From Stereocaulon alpinum (taxonomy: Eukaryota; Ascomycota; Lecanoromycetes; Lecanorales; Stereocaulaceae), in assembly GCA_018257865.1 (NCBI GenBank), contig JAEUBA010000046.1, positions 182,756 through 246,755 of the forward strand: a stretch of 64,000 bases of DNA, given 5' to 3'. Below, in pieces: positions 22,381 through 34,302 of the stretch. How positions within the stretch are numbered: the stretch's first letter is position 1; the number at the start of each line of letters is the position of its first letter. Below the pieces are notes generated by a model, which had not been told where the DNA came from, searched no databases, and was given only the letters and a program-made list of their open reading frames with translations. Both the position numbers and the translations under genes were made by a program.

Positions 22381-25077
22381 TTATTCTTCCAGAGAATATG
22401 GTCCCTTTTCTTCCTCAGTCGCATTGTGCAAGGCATTGGCCCGTTTGAGTGTTTGAACGTCCAAGTCTGTCACATACGAATCGCCCTGGCCAAGTCGCAT
22501 TCGAACTTCAAAATCATTATCAAGCATCATATCATCCTTCCAAAGGCGCCGTGACCCATCATACACACATAATACTCTTTTCCTCATCTTCATTTTTTCT
22601 TTGGAACAGCCCCAGGATACGGGGTAATGCTTTCTCCTTCTCCGTCCCTTGCCGACCAAGGGGACACCTCCTTTCGAACGTGTCATGCCACGACCCTTCC
22701 CACCAGAAGTCCGGCCAGGTTTGGTGATTGAGTTACCACCCCCAACGTGCGATCCGACACCCTGGGGATGTGTTAATTGTCAACTAGAGTTGCCCTTCCG
22801 CGCTGTGATCTCGCCTTTTCCGGACCGGGAGTTCGAGCTACCCGGCCAAATTTGGTTGTCTTCACTGGACTCGTCTTTAAAATCATCAAAATTTCCGTCC
22901 TCGTCATCGTCATCGAAGTTTGTGGCGTCTTGGCTGATAGCTGTCTCGGTGGGCAGCATGTGGCGATCCATGGTCTCCCGAACTGCTTCGTCGTTGACTA
23001 CGCCACCCAGGTGTTGCTCGTTGATAGCTTCACTCGGCTCCTCTTGCTGGACCACGCGCAGGACACAGTCGTCAAGATGCTCATAGAATTCTTGTGCATT
23101 CTTAAACGTCGCTGAACATGTAGAGCATTTGCCGGTTGCGTCGACTGCTTGCGTTGACGTCTTCTTGTTCGCTGAATTTGGGCTCTTCTTGCGGCTATTT
23201 GGAGGGTTCTGTTCAACGCCGTGTACAGAAGTCAGATGGCGTTTGAAGACGTCGGCTCGATTGAAGCTCTTCTCAGATGCGGAGCCAGATCCCGGGCAAA
23301 ATCCGCAAACCATGTTGCCCTTGTAGTGGGTCAACGTATGGCGGTTCTTATCATACTTGCGAGCGAATCCCTTGTGGTGGTAGGCGCAGTTGACTATTGG
23401 GCACTTCTCCGGTCTCTCGGATTGATGGGTGAGCATGTGGGCCTTGAGATCCTTGAATGGTCGTCCACAGTCTGGATGCGGACAACGCGTCCTCTCCTTG
23501 CCATCGTCGTCGAATCCATAGTAGGTGGATCCTGGACTCTCCATGGAATTGCGAGAATGGCTTGATGCGATCGAGAGCCTCCGTGCTTCCGAGCTTTGGG
23601 GGTATGGTTTGAAAGAATTAGTGTGAAGGTATGGTGATGCAGTACCGCTTCGAAACGTTGCAGATCCAGGCCTGTGCGAATCCTGGCTTGAAGTATCAGA
23701 TGGTGCCGGCGATGCTGGTTGAAATGTTTGTGAGGGTGGATGGTGGAATGCATGGATGACTCCGGGATACGCGTCAGTGCTAGTATTGTGAGAGATGGGA
23801 GTGTCGAAATGCTGGATGAGAGAGGGATCTGTAACAAGCAATCCGTTAGCCATAGATCCTGGTCCATTCAATTGATAGCAGACGTAAAAGATAAGAATAC
23901 AGAGATGGGATATTTTCTAGAAAAGAAATGAATTGACTGGAGACAGCAAGGAAAACCAACAAGATGATTCAAGTGGAGCGACAAATCTGCCACTACTTTG
24001 ACCAAAGAGAGGATCTTGAGCTTTATGAAATTGAGTTTGAGAAGGAGAAGTAGGAGGTGGTGATGGCCGACCATATGGGTGGAACTGATTTGGAGATCGC
24101 TGCGGGCTGTTTGGCACTCTCTTCCCATCCGTAGAAACAAGTGTATGTCGCACAGGGACGCGGTCACTTGGACAACGTGGAGAAGCGCCACATGGGGGAA
24201 GGCGCGACACTGCGGAAGCTGGTGTAACTGGAGACTTAAATAAACTCTTTCTTTCCGTTGGCGAGACGCTGTGATACTTGAGAGCTGTCGGCGAGGCTAC
24301 GGTAGAGGCCGTTGACACTGGTGAAACTAAATTGGTAGGGTCTTGTGTCCTGGTGTTGGCTTCTCTAAGGATCGAGTCGATGGTAACGTCTCTGGACGCG
24401 CTCTTCGTGTCCAAGGCCAACGACAAAGGAAAAACATTCTGGGACACTGAACCAGAAGACAATGAAGAAGCGATTGAACGACTCATAGAAATTGATGGTG
24501 AGAAACTGTTCGAATACTCACCAACGCAGGGGGCAAATTTGCCGTCATCCAACAGCAGATCGCTAACGAAGTTGAAGTTTTCGCCGCTCACAATCTCTGG
24601 ACCGATCCCAAGCCCAAATGGCTCCCACTTCCCTTGGTATGGAAGGTTATGCTGTGGGTTTGCGTAGGGTGAGCCATCGGCGGAGGAGGCTGTGCTTTGG
24701 GCCGAAGCGCCTGACGCTGACGACAGACTCGATGAGGGGTTGTCAAACGTTTGCGAGCCTGGGGGCGAAGGGGATCCAGACGGTGTATGTCGCTGTAGAA
24801 GATGTCCAAAACTTCCTTTGTGAGCTTCGAATGGCGCGTTGTGAGCCCCGAAGTAGGCTGAGGAGGCAGTGGAGTAGGCGGAGACTTGGGGATATGACTC
24901 GTAGGAGGCGTTGACATGGCCAGAGAACTCGCGAGCTTGTTGCATGTTGCTGACAATGCTGGGGTCGTACTGCAGTGGATTGTAGTGCTCGCCCAATTGA
25001 GGTTCGAACGTGTCATAGAATGACTCTTCTCGAGGGAATAGGACGAAGTCGCTGGCGCCGTTGTACACTTTTGCCAT
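22381..25077 (-). CDS. C2H2 zinc-finger transcription regulator, with in-frame TGA before its C-terminal segment
   Basis: The model is complement(22780..23828, 23961..25077) to the TGA at 22780-22782, 721 residues. The same frame then continues 132 codons to a stop at 22381. The N-terminal half is Ser/Pro/Tyr-rich. Three C2H2-type units follow at about residues 488-507 (CPHPDCGRPF), 515-540 (CPIVNC) and 547-575 (CGFCPG). A later Cys-rich unit (KCSTCSATF) and an acidic tract complete the main part. The segment after the TGA carries a compact basic/aromatic block (WGCSKEKMKMRKRVLCVYDG, then RRLWKDDMMLD) that looks like real protein. I recall a similar C-terminus in fungal homologues but could not check. 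The intron (23829-23960) has a CTAAC branch site and ACAG acceptor, but its GTTGGT donor is the best of several and is uncertain. A DNA-binding regulator is likely; targets are unknown. Confidence 0.8.
22780..22782 (-). promoter_or_regulatory. Candidate stop-codon readthrough site: TGA CAA TTA
   Basis: The coding-strand sequence reads AGT TGA CAA TTA ACA. CAA TTA after the stop fits CAR-YYA, the six-base context established for tobacco mosaic virus and yeast readthrough. Both flanking ORFs are in the same frame. Whether readthrough happens here is inference. Confidence 0.4.
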
Positions 25078-28000
25078 TGGCCCGGCACAGGGTCAAGACT
25101 CAGGCTCGCGCAGTCGGCAAGTATGTGCCTCTGCCTGATGGCTCCGTGATCTATCCGCCTGTGAGCTTCATTGAGGAGTGGGGACAACGGCAGGACGAGA
25201 AAAGGGGCGCGTACCAGCTGTTTTAGAAAAGAAACACGGGATGACGGGGCTTGATAGAGGTCGATGTGGTGAGAGACAGTCAACAAAGTGTCAAGGTGAT
25301 TACTAGATGGCAATGCTTGGGACAGCGAAGGGATATGTCGATCAAAGCTTTTGAAACACAAGGCGGAGAGGCAATGTTGATCAGGTATCGGAACTAGGGA
25401 AGTAGAAGAATGGTGAGGGCGGTGGTAGATAAGAGTGTCTGGAGGGGTGTGAAGAGATGGATCAACAACGTGCATGTTGGGTGGGGGCTGGCTTATGGTT
25501 ATACTGGAGGGAGAGGGGGGCATTATGATTCAAAGCGCAAAGCGCAGCAGAGAGTACCTTGGACAAGGTAGCATTCAGACAGCAGTAGCGTCAGGGACGG
25601 AGTGCTTGGAGGGCTGTAGGGCAGAGGTCTGCTTTCGTGGTTGGTGCACGCTAAAACCGCCTTATCGGTCTAAATATGCACGTTTGATCTTAGTTCTCCT
25701 TGAACTTCCAAGTCTGGACGTTACCCCCGAAAGTCCCATTTCCTGGGCTCCTCGCTAGAGTCGCTATTCTTACCCCCTGTCAGCATCCACAAACGCTCAA
25801 GATTCTCTTCCCTGCACCCTTAGGCGAGACGCGTGGAATTCTTGTAAGTTACCGCATGTCCTAGTTAGATCGAACAATAGTCAGGCATGCTTTGCAGCGC
25901 ACCCTGACGTATATTCTTCTCTCGGTCGCAATCTGGATCCGCGAACATGGGTGAGTGTTGTTACGATGAACAGAGAAGCGGTGAGGTCGACCAAGCCTTG
26001 CTGCGAAACTTCGCTGATTCTGCCTTTGAGTCCGCTTGTAAGATCTGATTGCAGTTTGGCGTGATTATTATGGAGGATTGATTTGGCGTATCAGCGGCAC
26101 GAGGGGAAGAGCCGTCAACAGGGCTGAGCCCAATGGCAAAAGCACTTGTGCATCCCATGCATAAGCCTCGAGGACTATTTTGGGACGCACCTCTTACTGG
26201 CACATGGGCTTACTGGTTCATTCGACAGAACCGCCGGCAAACGCCTAGGTTTACGAGTGACTATGACTGCTGGCGTGGAAGCGTTCGGTTCGAGTGTCCG
26301 TATGAGCCAGGGTAGAACTACTGGGAGATGTCGATGCCTCAGGCCCTCTGTTGTGCTAGGTGATGGTGCGAGGGTGCTACCTTAAGCGACTGCGCTCGTG
26401 CCACGATAAGGTTTTGGCAGCATTAACTTACTCAACTATAGTAAGCGTGGTGTAGATTTAACAACTCGAACGGTTCTTGAGGCTGTGCTCGCGCCTGCCG
26501 AGAGGAGACTTTGTGGTGGCAGAGCATCGGGTTCGTTAATAGACACGGCCTTTCGTTGATCGGTACTGGTCAAGCCTCAACAGGTGTGGCCATGCGAATA
26601 CAGTAGCTACGTTGTCGACCCAAATATTGCCATCAAAACTCTGTCATTACTCTAAACCCTTGCAGTATGCCGAACCCGACCATTCTACTACGCCGCAGTG
26701 GATGGATCAATAGGCATCAAACATTAACTTAGATTATGCCGCCTGCACATTCTCTAATCTGCTCATTGGCATTATTCTGACCCGCGGTTGGACGAAATCA
26801 GGCGCCCTGTCCACTCTCCCAGGTGAGCAAACGAACCAACAGAACGCATGGTTCCACCACACCGGCTCCTGGGATTGAGGCTCGAAGGATTCTTTCCGCC
26901 GATGAGCTGTCCTTTGCGTCCCTAATCTACCCCAAGTGTTTCATCTCCACGTGCCAAAGAGACGATCAACCCAATCGGGCGAGTCGATCAATGTTTCATA
27001 ATGTCAGACTGAGGCGGGCTTCATTCCGAGGAAACAATGCCCCATGCTCCACACGCATCTACCATTTTGAAACTCAATAAGGCTGACGTCTTTAAGGATG
27101 TGGCACGAGTGCTAACACAGTATCCGTGTTTCATTCTTCTGAGAGGACAGTAGACCTAGAGACTTTGATTCGCTCCACTGTAATTCGTAATCGATGATCC
27201 GTAAGATTCGGTGCCATCGCTCTCAGAACTATAATCCCCCCCCCCCCGATAAGAAGGGTCTTCCGGCAGGAACTCAGAGATCTGGACCTACGTCTCCAGG
27301 AGCCGCCAGACTGGAAGCGATTCCAGCAGAGCGGAAACCATGGTAGAGTTTGGGGTTTTCAGATCTTTCCCTACGTATGATGGTTCCAGGTCCACTTTGG
27401 GAGGCACGGACCCAACAAATGAAGCAGAGTTTCCGGGTTCGCCGCAATGGCACTGCCGAAATGTGACAGGAAACGGGTGTGACTCGCTAGCGGTTGATTA
27501 CGAGCACGGCTTGAATGGTGGGATTGCGCCTGGGTCAGTACTTGGTGACTCAGTGGGTGCAAGCTTTCTTGGTTGGCGCTGTAGAGTTACTAGAGTAGGA
27601 TCTGGGGGGATATTAGCTAACTTACGGTAACTGCCTCACAGGGCTGTAGGGCCGCTCCTAGTACTACCTTACGTACCTTACGCTCCTAAGCATGCTCGGC
27701 ATGCAGGTCATGAAGTCAACTTCGACTCAAGTGCTGCTCCTCAATTTACTCCCTGCTTTCCACATCCAATCCCTTGCCGTTCCTAAAGCCCTTATCGTCA
27801 TCCACCCTTGGCAAGTTGGCATGCTCGAAACATCCTCAAGCCTCCGGACACTCCGACCGTTGTAACTTGGATTTGAGTTAGTTCTATGCACACCGCTTCC
27901 CTTGTCCGGACGCATGATGCCCTATAAGGTTTTGGATCTTATGAGTTCTTGGACAGTCCCACCGTGCTTATTGATCCTTTCCGTTTGTGAAGTCGGCATG

Positions 28001-28926
28001 GGCGTGCAGTCCACTCCAAAGATCCCATAGGGTAGCATGGCTGACACCTTGTGAAGATTCGTGGCTTTATATTGTACCTAGTTTTAACATCGAATACGGG
28101 GCAACTAGCCCGTTTACTGTCTTTGCAAGCCATGTTCAAGACACAGCAGGTGGTCATCAACACGAGCAGGTCTAACGATGGGTCAATTTTTCGCGCTCTG
28201 AAATATTTCCGTTAGAGACATATCGCCTAATGGACTTGGAACGATTTGCTGCGCCAATTATATCTCTTTCCTCGCATAATATGCCACTGTTGGCCATACC
28301 CATGACTGTCGCTTAAAGTAATTGCGCCCTGCAGATACCCCGGACAGCCTTTGGACAGAACATGTCTTTGCCCACGGCGTCACCGATACCGCCAAAGCCA
28401 TGTAGCGGATGCGCTTATGCTCTGCTCCTTGCGAAACTCCCATAGGGGTATAGGAACCTGATATCGGATAATGGCGAATGTTTCTGAGAACACACACGGT
28501 ATGCCCGTAGGCTTTTCGAGCATGCGTGCGCCACCAGAGCAGACCTTTGCATCGCTTACTGCGAGAAAAGCCTCGAAGAACACGGGGTTTCTTCCACATA
28601 AGGAAGGCCCTTTTCGTGGTCGTTTGTTCCTGCAGAGCTAAACGTACTTTGGTTGAGTTTTGATGAAGTTGGGATTGCAGTGTTCCATTGGCTGCAAACG
28701 TTATGAGTACAAAATTCTGACACTCATCCGAGGTTTGGTCATGCTGGTTCTTTGCATGAGCGGACTTCAATTGGAGCTCAGATCCATACACGTTCCTGCA
28801 CGGTCGAGCTCGGGGTCTTGGCCTTTAGGCTGCTGACCGAGCCTTACGATACGCTTTCTTGCGTCTTGACATAGAACATTGTGACCTCATCTACATGGTC
28901 GCACAATTCTTGATTAATGATTCAAG
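25078..28926. other. Long gene-poor stretch upstream of the C2H2 regulator
   Basis: About 3.8 kb with no ORF that I can support. Its base composition is like the surrounding genes and shows no RIP signature. A C homopolymer lies near 27237-27247. Immediately upstream of the ATG (25078-25560) it probably holds the regulator's leader and promoter. The many short ORFs on both strands lack domains and plausible splice sites. Confidence 0.45.
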
Positions 28927-29796
28927 TCACAAATTTGCTATTGGCGCTTTCCATCCCCAGCCGCTTTGCGCAGTCTCGTCTAGTCTCTTCATTCCTGAAG
29001 CCTCACATATTCTGATAATAATCTCCCTCACGGCCTTTACTTCTTCCACAGTAGAGCCGGTAGCTAGTGCACCTCGAATGTGTCCCTTGAGCTGAGGATT
29101 CACCTATTTTCTTCCCAAATTACTTGTAATCCAAAGGAATGGTTCATGGAGCGCTTCTCACGTCTTGAGGTATCAGGCCTGCCAGTAGCACGTAGCTTGT
29201 CTCACTTGGGCTTAAAACACTTGTGTTGCTCAGTAAATAGCCGTACATCAACCGCGCCGTAATCCCAAGATCCTCTGTCCCACTTCGATCCATCTGTGAC
29301 ATGACGCGTTTCGAGACCTTGCCATATATCATGTCGAAATATCGTTGGCCGCGATGGAGTATAGTGGATGAAGGGATGTCGTACAACTCGCAGGGCCGAG
29401 ATGTGGGACTGTATTGTAGCGGTTCATCGAGCAGGTCTTGCGGTGTGATCCGTTTAAGCTCGGTAAGTGAATTTATTGACTGCACTTGATCATCAGCTCC
29501 GATCCGATTTGACGTTGCCCGTACGATACCTTTGGCAACCCACATATAGCTGCTGCCTTCACAAGGGATTCCCGCATTTTCCTTGCGATCTCCAGCTTCT
29601 CCTCATGGCCAACCTTAGTGTCAGGGCTCCCTGCTCCTTTTTCAATGGCATGCCTGAAGACCGTAGGTATCTCAGCGGATAGATTGAGAGCGTTGAGCGC
29701 AACACCTGCAACGAAATACCAACATCCTCTAGGAAGATGTGGTTGTCCGCGGATGGCAGATATCAGTGCTGGAGTCACGATGCCTGGCGGAGGCAT
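28927..29796 (-). CDS. Carboxymuconolactone decarboxylase/AhpD-like protein
   Basis: The model is complement(28927..29103, 29162..29479, 29530..29796), 253 residues with two introns (50 and 58 bp), all phase 0. The fold family is suggested by the all-helical pattern, by FDMIYGKVSKRVM and TARLMYGYLLSNT, and by the C-terminal block VNPQLKGHIRGAL with GSTVEEVKAVREIIIRICE. The AhpD CxxC redox pair is absent, so peroxidase activity is unlikely. Many fungal homologues with this layout have no known function. The gene is divergent from the Ap4A phosphorylase gene, with about 280 bp between starts. No targeting signal is obvious. Confidence 0.82.
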
Positions 29797-30076
29797 GGCA
29801 CATTTGTGGCGTGCAGTAGTGAAAGAGAAACATCAGCCCATGGTGTTGCCCAATGTTTGGCTGGCACTCCTTACTTCACTTTTTGAAGGTGACGTAAATG
29901 AGTGAAGCATGGATGAGGATGAGGAGGGCTTCGGCAAATTCAAGATCTACCCGGAGCCTTGCCGAACAGACCTAAGTCGTGCAGCCAACTTCGACTTTTC
30001 GAGCTTACCTACCGTTTACTTCTGAGACATCGAATGTCTCTCACGAGCCAGGCATGCCCAATTAGATCAGCCAAAC

Positions 30077-31318
30077 ATGCATAACATGCCAACTACAGAG
30101 CTAGGTTTGGTGGAAGATTTACCCACAGTGGTGAGGCGAAAGTACGACACCGCCAAAGCAGGAAAGGCTCTAATCTTTTCGGAAACACGACTTGCTATCA
30201 TTCATACGGGAGGGATTCCTGTATGGAACCAAATGTGTGGACTTGTGGACTGCTTCTCAATTTCGAATAGTTCCAGTTAAGATTCTGCCCAGCATTGTCC
30301 AAAAAGCCCATCGACAATCGACAGCAAGGCCTGGATTCTGCTCCTCCCCCTAAGCCCGATCCCTTCGAAAATCCTTCGGACGCTCTGCTCATCGCTCGCG
30401 TCCCTGTACACGATCCAACTCATGCTCTCATATTAAACAAATTCCCTGTTATACCTCAGCATTTCATTGTAGCGACGATTTCATACAAAGAACAAACACA
30501 ATTGCTTGAAGTCGAAGATCTACAGGTCACATATGCCTGTCTGAAAGCATGGGAAGTTAAGACTTCAGGATCCGATCCAGCGAGACGCCTATTCGCCTTC
30601 TTTAATTCGGGGGAACATTCTGGTGCGAGCCAGAGTCATCGTCATGTATATATTGCTCTATTCCCTCTGCTCAGCGAAACGAGAACGTGAAACATTGACC
30701 CACAAGTAGTTACAATTCCTTCCTGTGGAGTCAATGAGGGGAGCACAGGCAGCTTGGAAGCCGTTGATCGATTTCATGGAAGAGTCTTCCCCAAATGGTA
30801 AGTCGAGGAGACGGAAGGAGTTTGACCATTCACCAGAATCTTGTTGTAGCACAATCTGAAAGCACATCGATTTACTAATGGATGCAGAATCTACCAATGA
30901 TTTACCATTTACGCACTTTCATGCCAGATTACCTGGCGATCCTTCTCCGTCTACTTTGTTGGAGATATACACATCGTTGTATCAGAAGGCAGAGGCCGCT
31001 GAGAACAAGTTTTCTGGCGGGGATGTCGGACTTCACAAGCACAACCAGAAAACAGCCACCATCAGTTACAACCTTGCCATGACCACAACGACCATGGCAA
31101 TTTGCCCTCGCCGAAGCGAAGGTGCTCCGTTGTTGAATAATGTCTCGCTTACGAAGCCAGGACCCGCAGAAGTAGCGCTGAACGGTACGATATTGGCTGG
31201 TACTCTCATGGTCAAGAATGAATGTGACTGGAACCAAATACATCAACATCCAGGCCTTCTGGACGGTCTCTTGAAATCTATTGGCGTGCCAACCCATCCC
31301 ACGACTCCAGAGGTCTAA
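30077..31318 (+). CDS. APA2: Diadenosine tetraphosphate (Ap4A) phosphorylase
   Basis: The model is join(30077..30220, 30271..30645, 30710..30797, 30888..31318), 345 residues with introns of 50, 64 and 90 bp. A second in-frame ATG lies at 30086. The active-site block NSGEHSGASQSHRHLQFLP, with the HIT-like HxHxQ signature, is rebuilt across the second intron. N-terminal features (GGIPFQLRFCPAL and PFENP) and the C-terminal YNLAMTTTTMAICPR block match fungal Apa1/Apa2. The enzyme cleaves Ap4A with phosphate to ADP and ATP, controlling dinucleotide alarmone levels in the cytosol. Length fits the family and no key residue is missing. Confidence 0.92.
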
Positions 31319-32268
31319 ATAGAGTATTCGCGAATGAGCGAAGTCTCCAACCACAAGTGGTGATTAAACCTCATTCCTAGCTTGCCTTTGTGCGAAAAGA
31401 GCACGAGATTCTTTCCCATCTACTTCAACACGGGTCGGTTCTAGAACCATTCGAGCCAGGATTGTGTATACCTTCGCGTACTCAAGCCAGCGGTGCGTTC
31501 ATGTCGGACATTCTTTGAGCTGGGAGTGTGTCGCCATTTGCACCACCCGAATTAGGACATTGTGATCTTTAGTCGCAATTAGCCTCGACCGTCATCCATC
31601 TTGAAAGCGTCCGAATCCGACAACGCATCGACCTCACTCTGATTGGAACTAGGACAATATTGAAAGCGCCAGCATCGAAATTGTAAATACTACAACATGA
31701 TTGATAGCTCAGGAAAGAAGCTGATTCCTGTTCCTCTGAAAGGCTTCACATGAATGGTTGCGAAGAATGTAGGATCGTCAAGCTCATATGTTGTGGACAA
31801 TGGTTCTGATTGCGAATGCCATGCTGAACAAGAAGCCGTGATTTGCATTTGCACTGCAAGATTGCCCCTAAATAGGCCAATGCCCCTATTGCCTCCATTT
31901 GTTCGTTATCTCCTCAATATCCGCCTTCGTCGTCTGCCTCCACCCCTTGAATAGCCCAATGCCTCCATTCATTCCAATCACTCAGGGTTCTCCTTGTCTG
32001 CCAGAGTTCTCGATGGTCTTCGCCTTCTCAGTGAGCCTGCTTGTCTGGAGCGTAACGCCGTCACACGGCCTGACCAGTGACTGGATATAGAGGTTTCCAG
32101 CTCCACGAGCTTCCTCTCCCTTCCATTGATCACCTTCTGGTGAGCATCCGTAAGATCTTTCGGATGTGCTTGGACCATCTTCATGAGCGACTTTGGTGAG
32201 ATTGGGGACGCACATTAAACAAGTCTTCTTCCTGTTGAAGAGCTTGTGGGCCTGCTCCAGCATTCACA
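31319..32268. other. Convergent intergenic region
   Basis: About 950 bp between the 3' ends of the Ap4A phosphorylase and MFS genes. Short open frames occur (for example near 31982-32263 on minus) but none has a domain or splice logic. Nothing else was recognised. Confidence 0.45.
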
Positions 32269-34020
32269 TCACCTGCCCTTCCAAGCGATTGAGATGCCCT
32301 GAACAGCGCCCACAATTAGTAACAACAAGTTGAATCCGGCTAGCATCGCAAAAGGCGCAATAGGCGAGACCTTGTCGAACATTACACCACCAACCTTCGT
32401 CAACAGAAGGATGCCAATACCTCCTGCCAGTGAGTAGACACCAGCTATGGAGCCCTTGAGATGTTCTCTCGAATAGACTGTCTGCTGGTTCCGCAGCAAT
32501 GGTGCATCCTCACCTTCACAGTCCTCGGCCGTTGGCGCGTTCCTGTGTTCAGCGGGCAACAAGTGGCTGTTGTCACTTGGAGTGTGATCTTGAGTAGCCA
32601 CCACCCTTATGCGGTCATTGGCCACTATTGAAGTATCATGATCCAACCCTAGGACACATCGACCGAGCAAGCCTAGACTGCACACTATTGCGCCTATTTG
32701 ACTTATTCCCAACAGTGCCATAACCAAAAAGACCCATGAACTACCATGCTCTCCACTCGGCATCGGACTATCTAGCACTGCTAATGTGACGTATCCTAGT
32801 GTACCAACAAACGCCGCGATCAAGAGCGGTGCATTGAAGCGCTGGAATCTATCCGCAATGAACCCAAAGACCGGGGCAAATAGTAGAGCAACGAGTTGCG
32901 AGACTCCAGTGAGCTCGGCGGCAAGGACGTAGGCGCCACGACAATGATCTTTGATATCTTGAGGGTTATGTTCAGACTTGTCGCAAAGCCCAGATGACAT
33001 ATAGTAGGCATTGACGAATAGCGGGATGAAGAGAGAGATCCCAACGGAAGATGCCCGAGCAACGAAGCCGCCGAGGTATCCCAGACCTAGTAGTGGACTT
33101 TTAAAACCTAGCATGATTGATTCGAATAAGGACCACAAGCTTGAAAGCCTTCCCTCGGCGCTCGACGGATTCTTCACTCCACCGTACACTAGAGCCCTCC
33201 AGCCCTTGTCATCCTCTCCGCTCAAGTGCCTCAATCCAATGAAACAGACCACGGAGAGCACCAGAGACAGCGCACCAACGATGTAATAGCTATCTGCTAG
33301 AGCTGGCCCAGGCTGGACATTGGTGCGCTGTATGAGCTCTGGCAAACGAAGGAAAACACCCAGAGCCAGTAAAGCGCCACAGCCGGTAAAGAGGCCAACA
33401 ATACCCGCAAGGCGAGTTGGAGATTGCTCCATGGTCCTACTTTCCTGGCTTGTCCGACGCTGTAGCCTCTGAGGAGTGATAGTGACCTCGGAAGAGATTG
33501 ATGGGGAGACTCCTTGGCCATTGGTGGGTGGAGGACTGGCAGCCCGCGAATCTTGATCCTCGTGTTTTGGCCTGGGCGTGATCATAGAAGGAAGAATTGC
33601 TGTGACCATTGTTGAAGTCGCTGCCCCTCCGATACTGAAGAACAGCCTCGCAAGCAGTAGCTGGGGATAGACATTCCTAGCTTGAACGAAGAGCAGTAAT
33701 GCAAGACCAACAATAACGTAGCCCACGACGCACACCTAACTTCACAGTTGAGCAAAATTGGCGTTTTCAGTGGTCAGTTTACTGACCGTTCTGACTCCAA
33801 GCCGATCTGAGATTACCCCCCATGCAGGACACGCTACCAGCACCACCAATTCATCTGCAAAGCCTAAAGTTCCGACCGCATCGCCTACCTGCGTTGTTTG
33901 ACCTATGAGGTCGGTTATGACGAATGAAACGGACGAGTTAAGGAACACAAGGAAGGCAATAGAGAACAAGCAGACACCCAGAAAATAGGTGGCTGCTTGC
34001 AATCTTGTCGCTGTAAACAT
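32269..34020 (-). CDS. Major facilitator superfamily transporter
   Basis: The model is complement(32269..33735, 33787..34020), 566 residues with one 51-bp intron (GTCAGT donor, phase 0) that joins DRLGVRT to VCVVGYV. The start at MFTATRLQAATYF places the first membrane helix near the N-terminus, as usual. An in-frame ATG also lies upstream at 34113. About eleven or twelve hydrophobic segments are seen, with the MFS loop 2-3 signature (GVISDRLGVRTV), a long Ser/Pro-rich central loop and a second hydrophilic loop (about 410-450). The pattern resembles the fungal family of yeast YCR023C, whose substrate is not established. The gene is divergent from HRD1, about 280 bp between starts. Confidence 0.87.
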
Positions 34021-34302
34021 GATTATGTAGTATGAGGCTTCAAGAACGTGACACTCAATGAATATCGCCTGAAGCTCCCAAAGATATAAGTAAGCCCTAG
34101 CGTACCTCGGCAAACTGCGCCACCGCTAGTCGCCTTGGCCGCTACTTGTCCTTTCCTTGAACCGTTGTGTGTGATATCTGGGCGTCAAGAGAGCATCGTT
34201 CAGCATGCGAACATGACCTTTCATCGCTGGAAGAGGTTTGGCTACCTCTATGACATACAGTGCTAGTAGAGTCTCACTGGAAGCTTCTGGCTGTCTGGAA
34301 AG

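Noticed and set aside
27340..27630. A 96-residue plus-strand ORF
   Set aside because: No recognisable domain or neighbouring exons. It overlaps another open frame on the minus strand.
28258..28791. A 177-residue minus-strand ORF
   Set aside because: No domain, odd composition, no plausible splice partners. It lies in the long gene-poor stretch, so it is likely chance.
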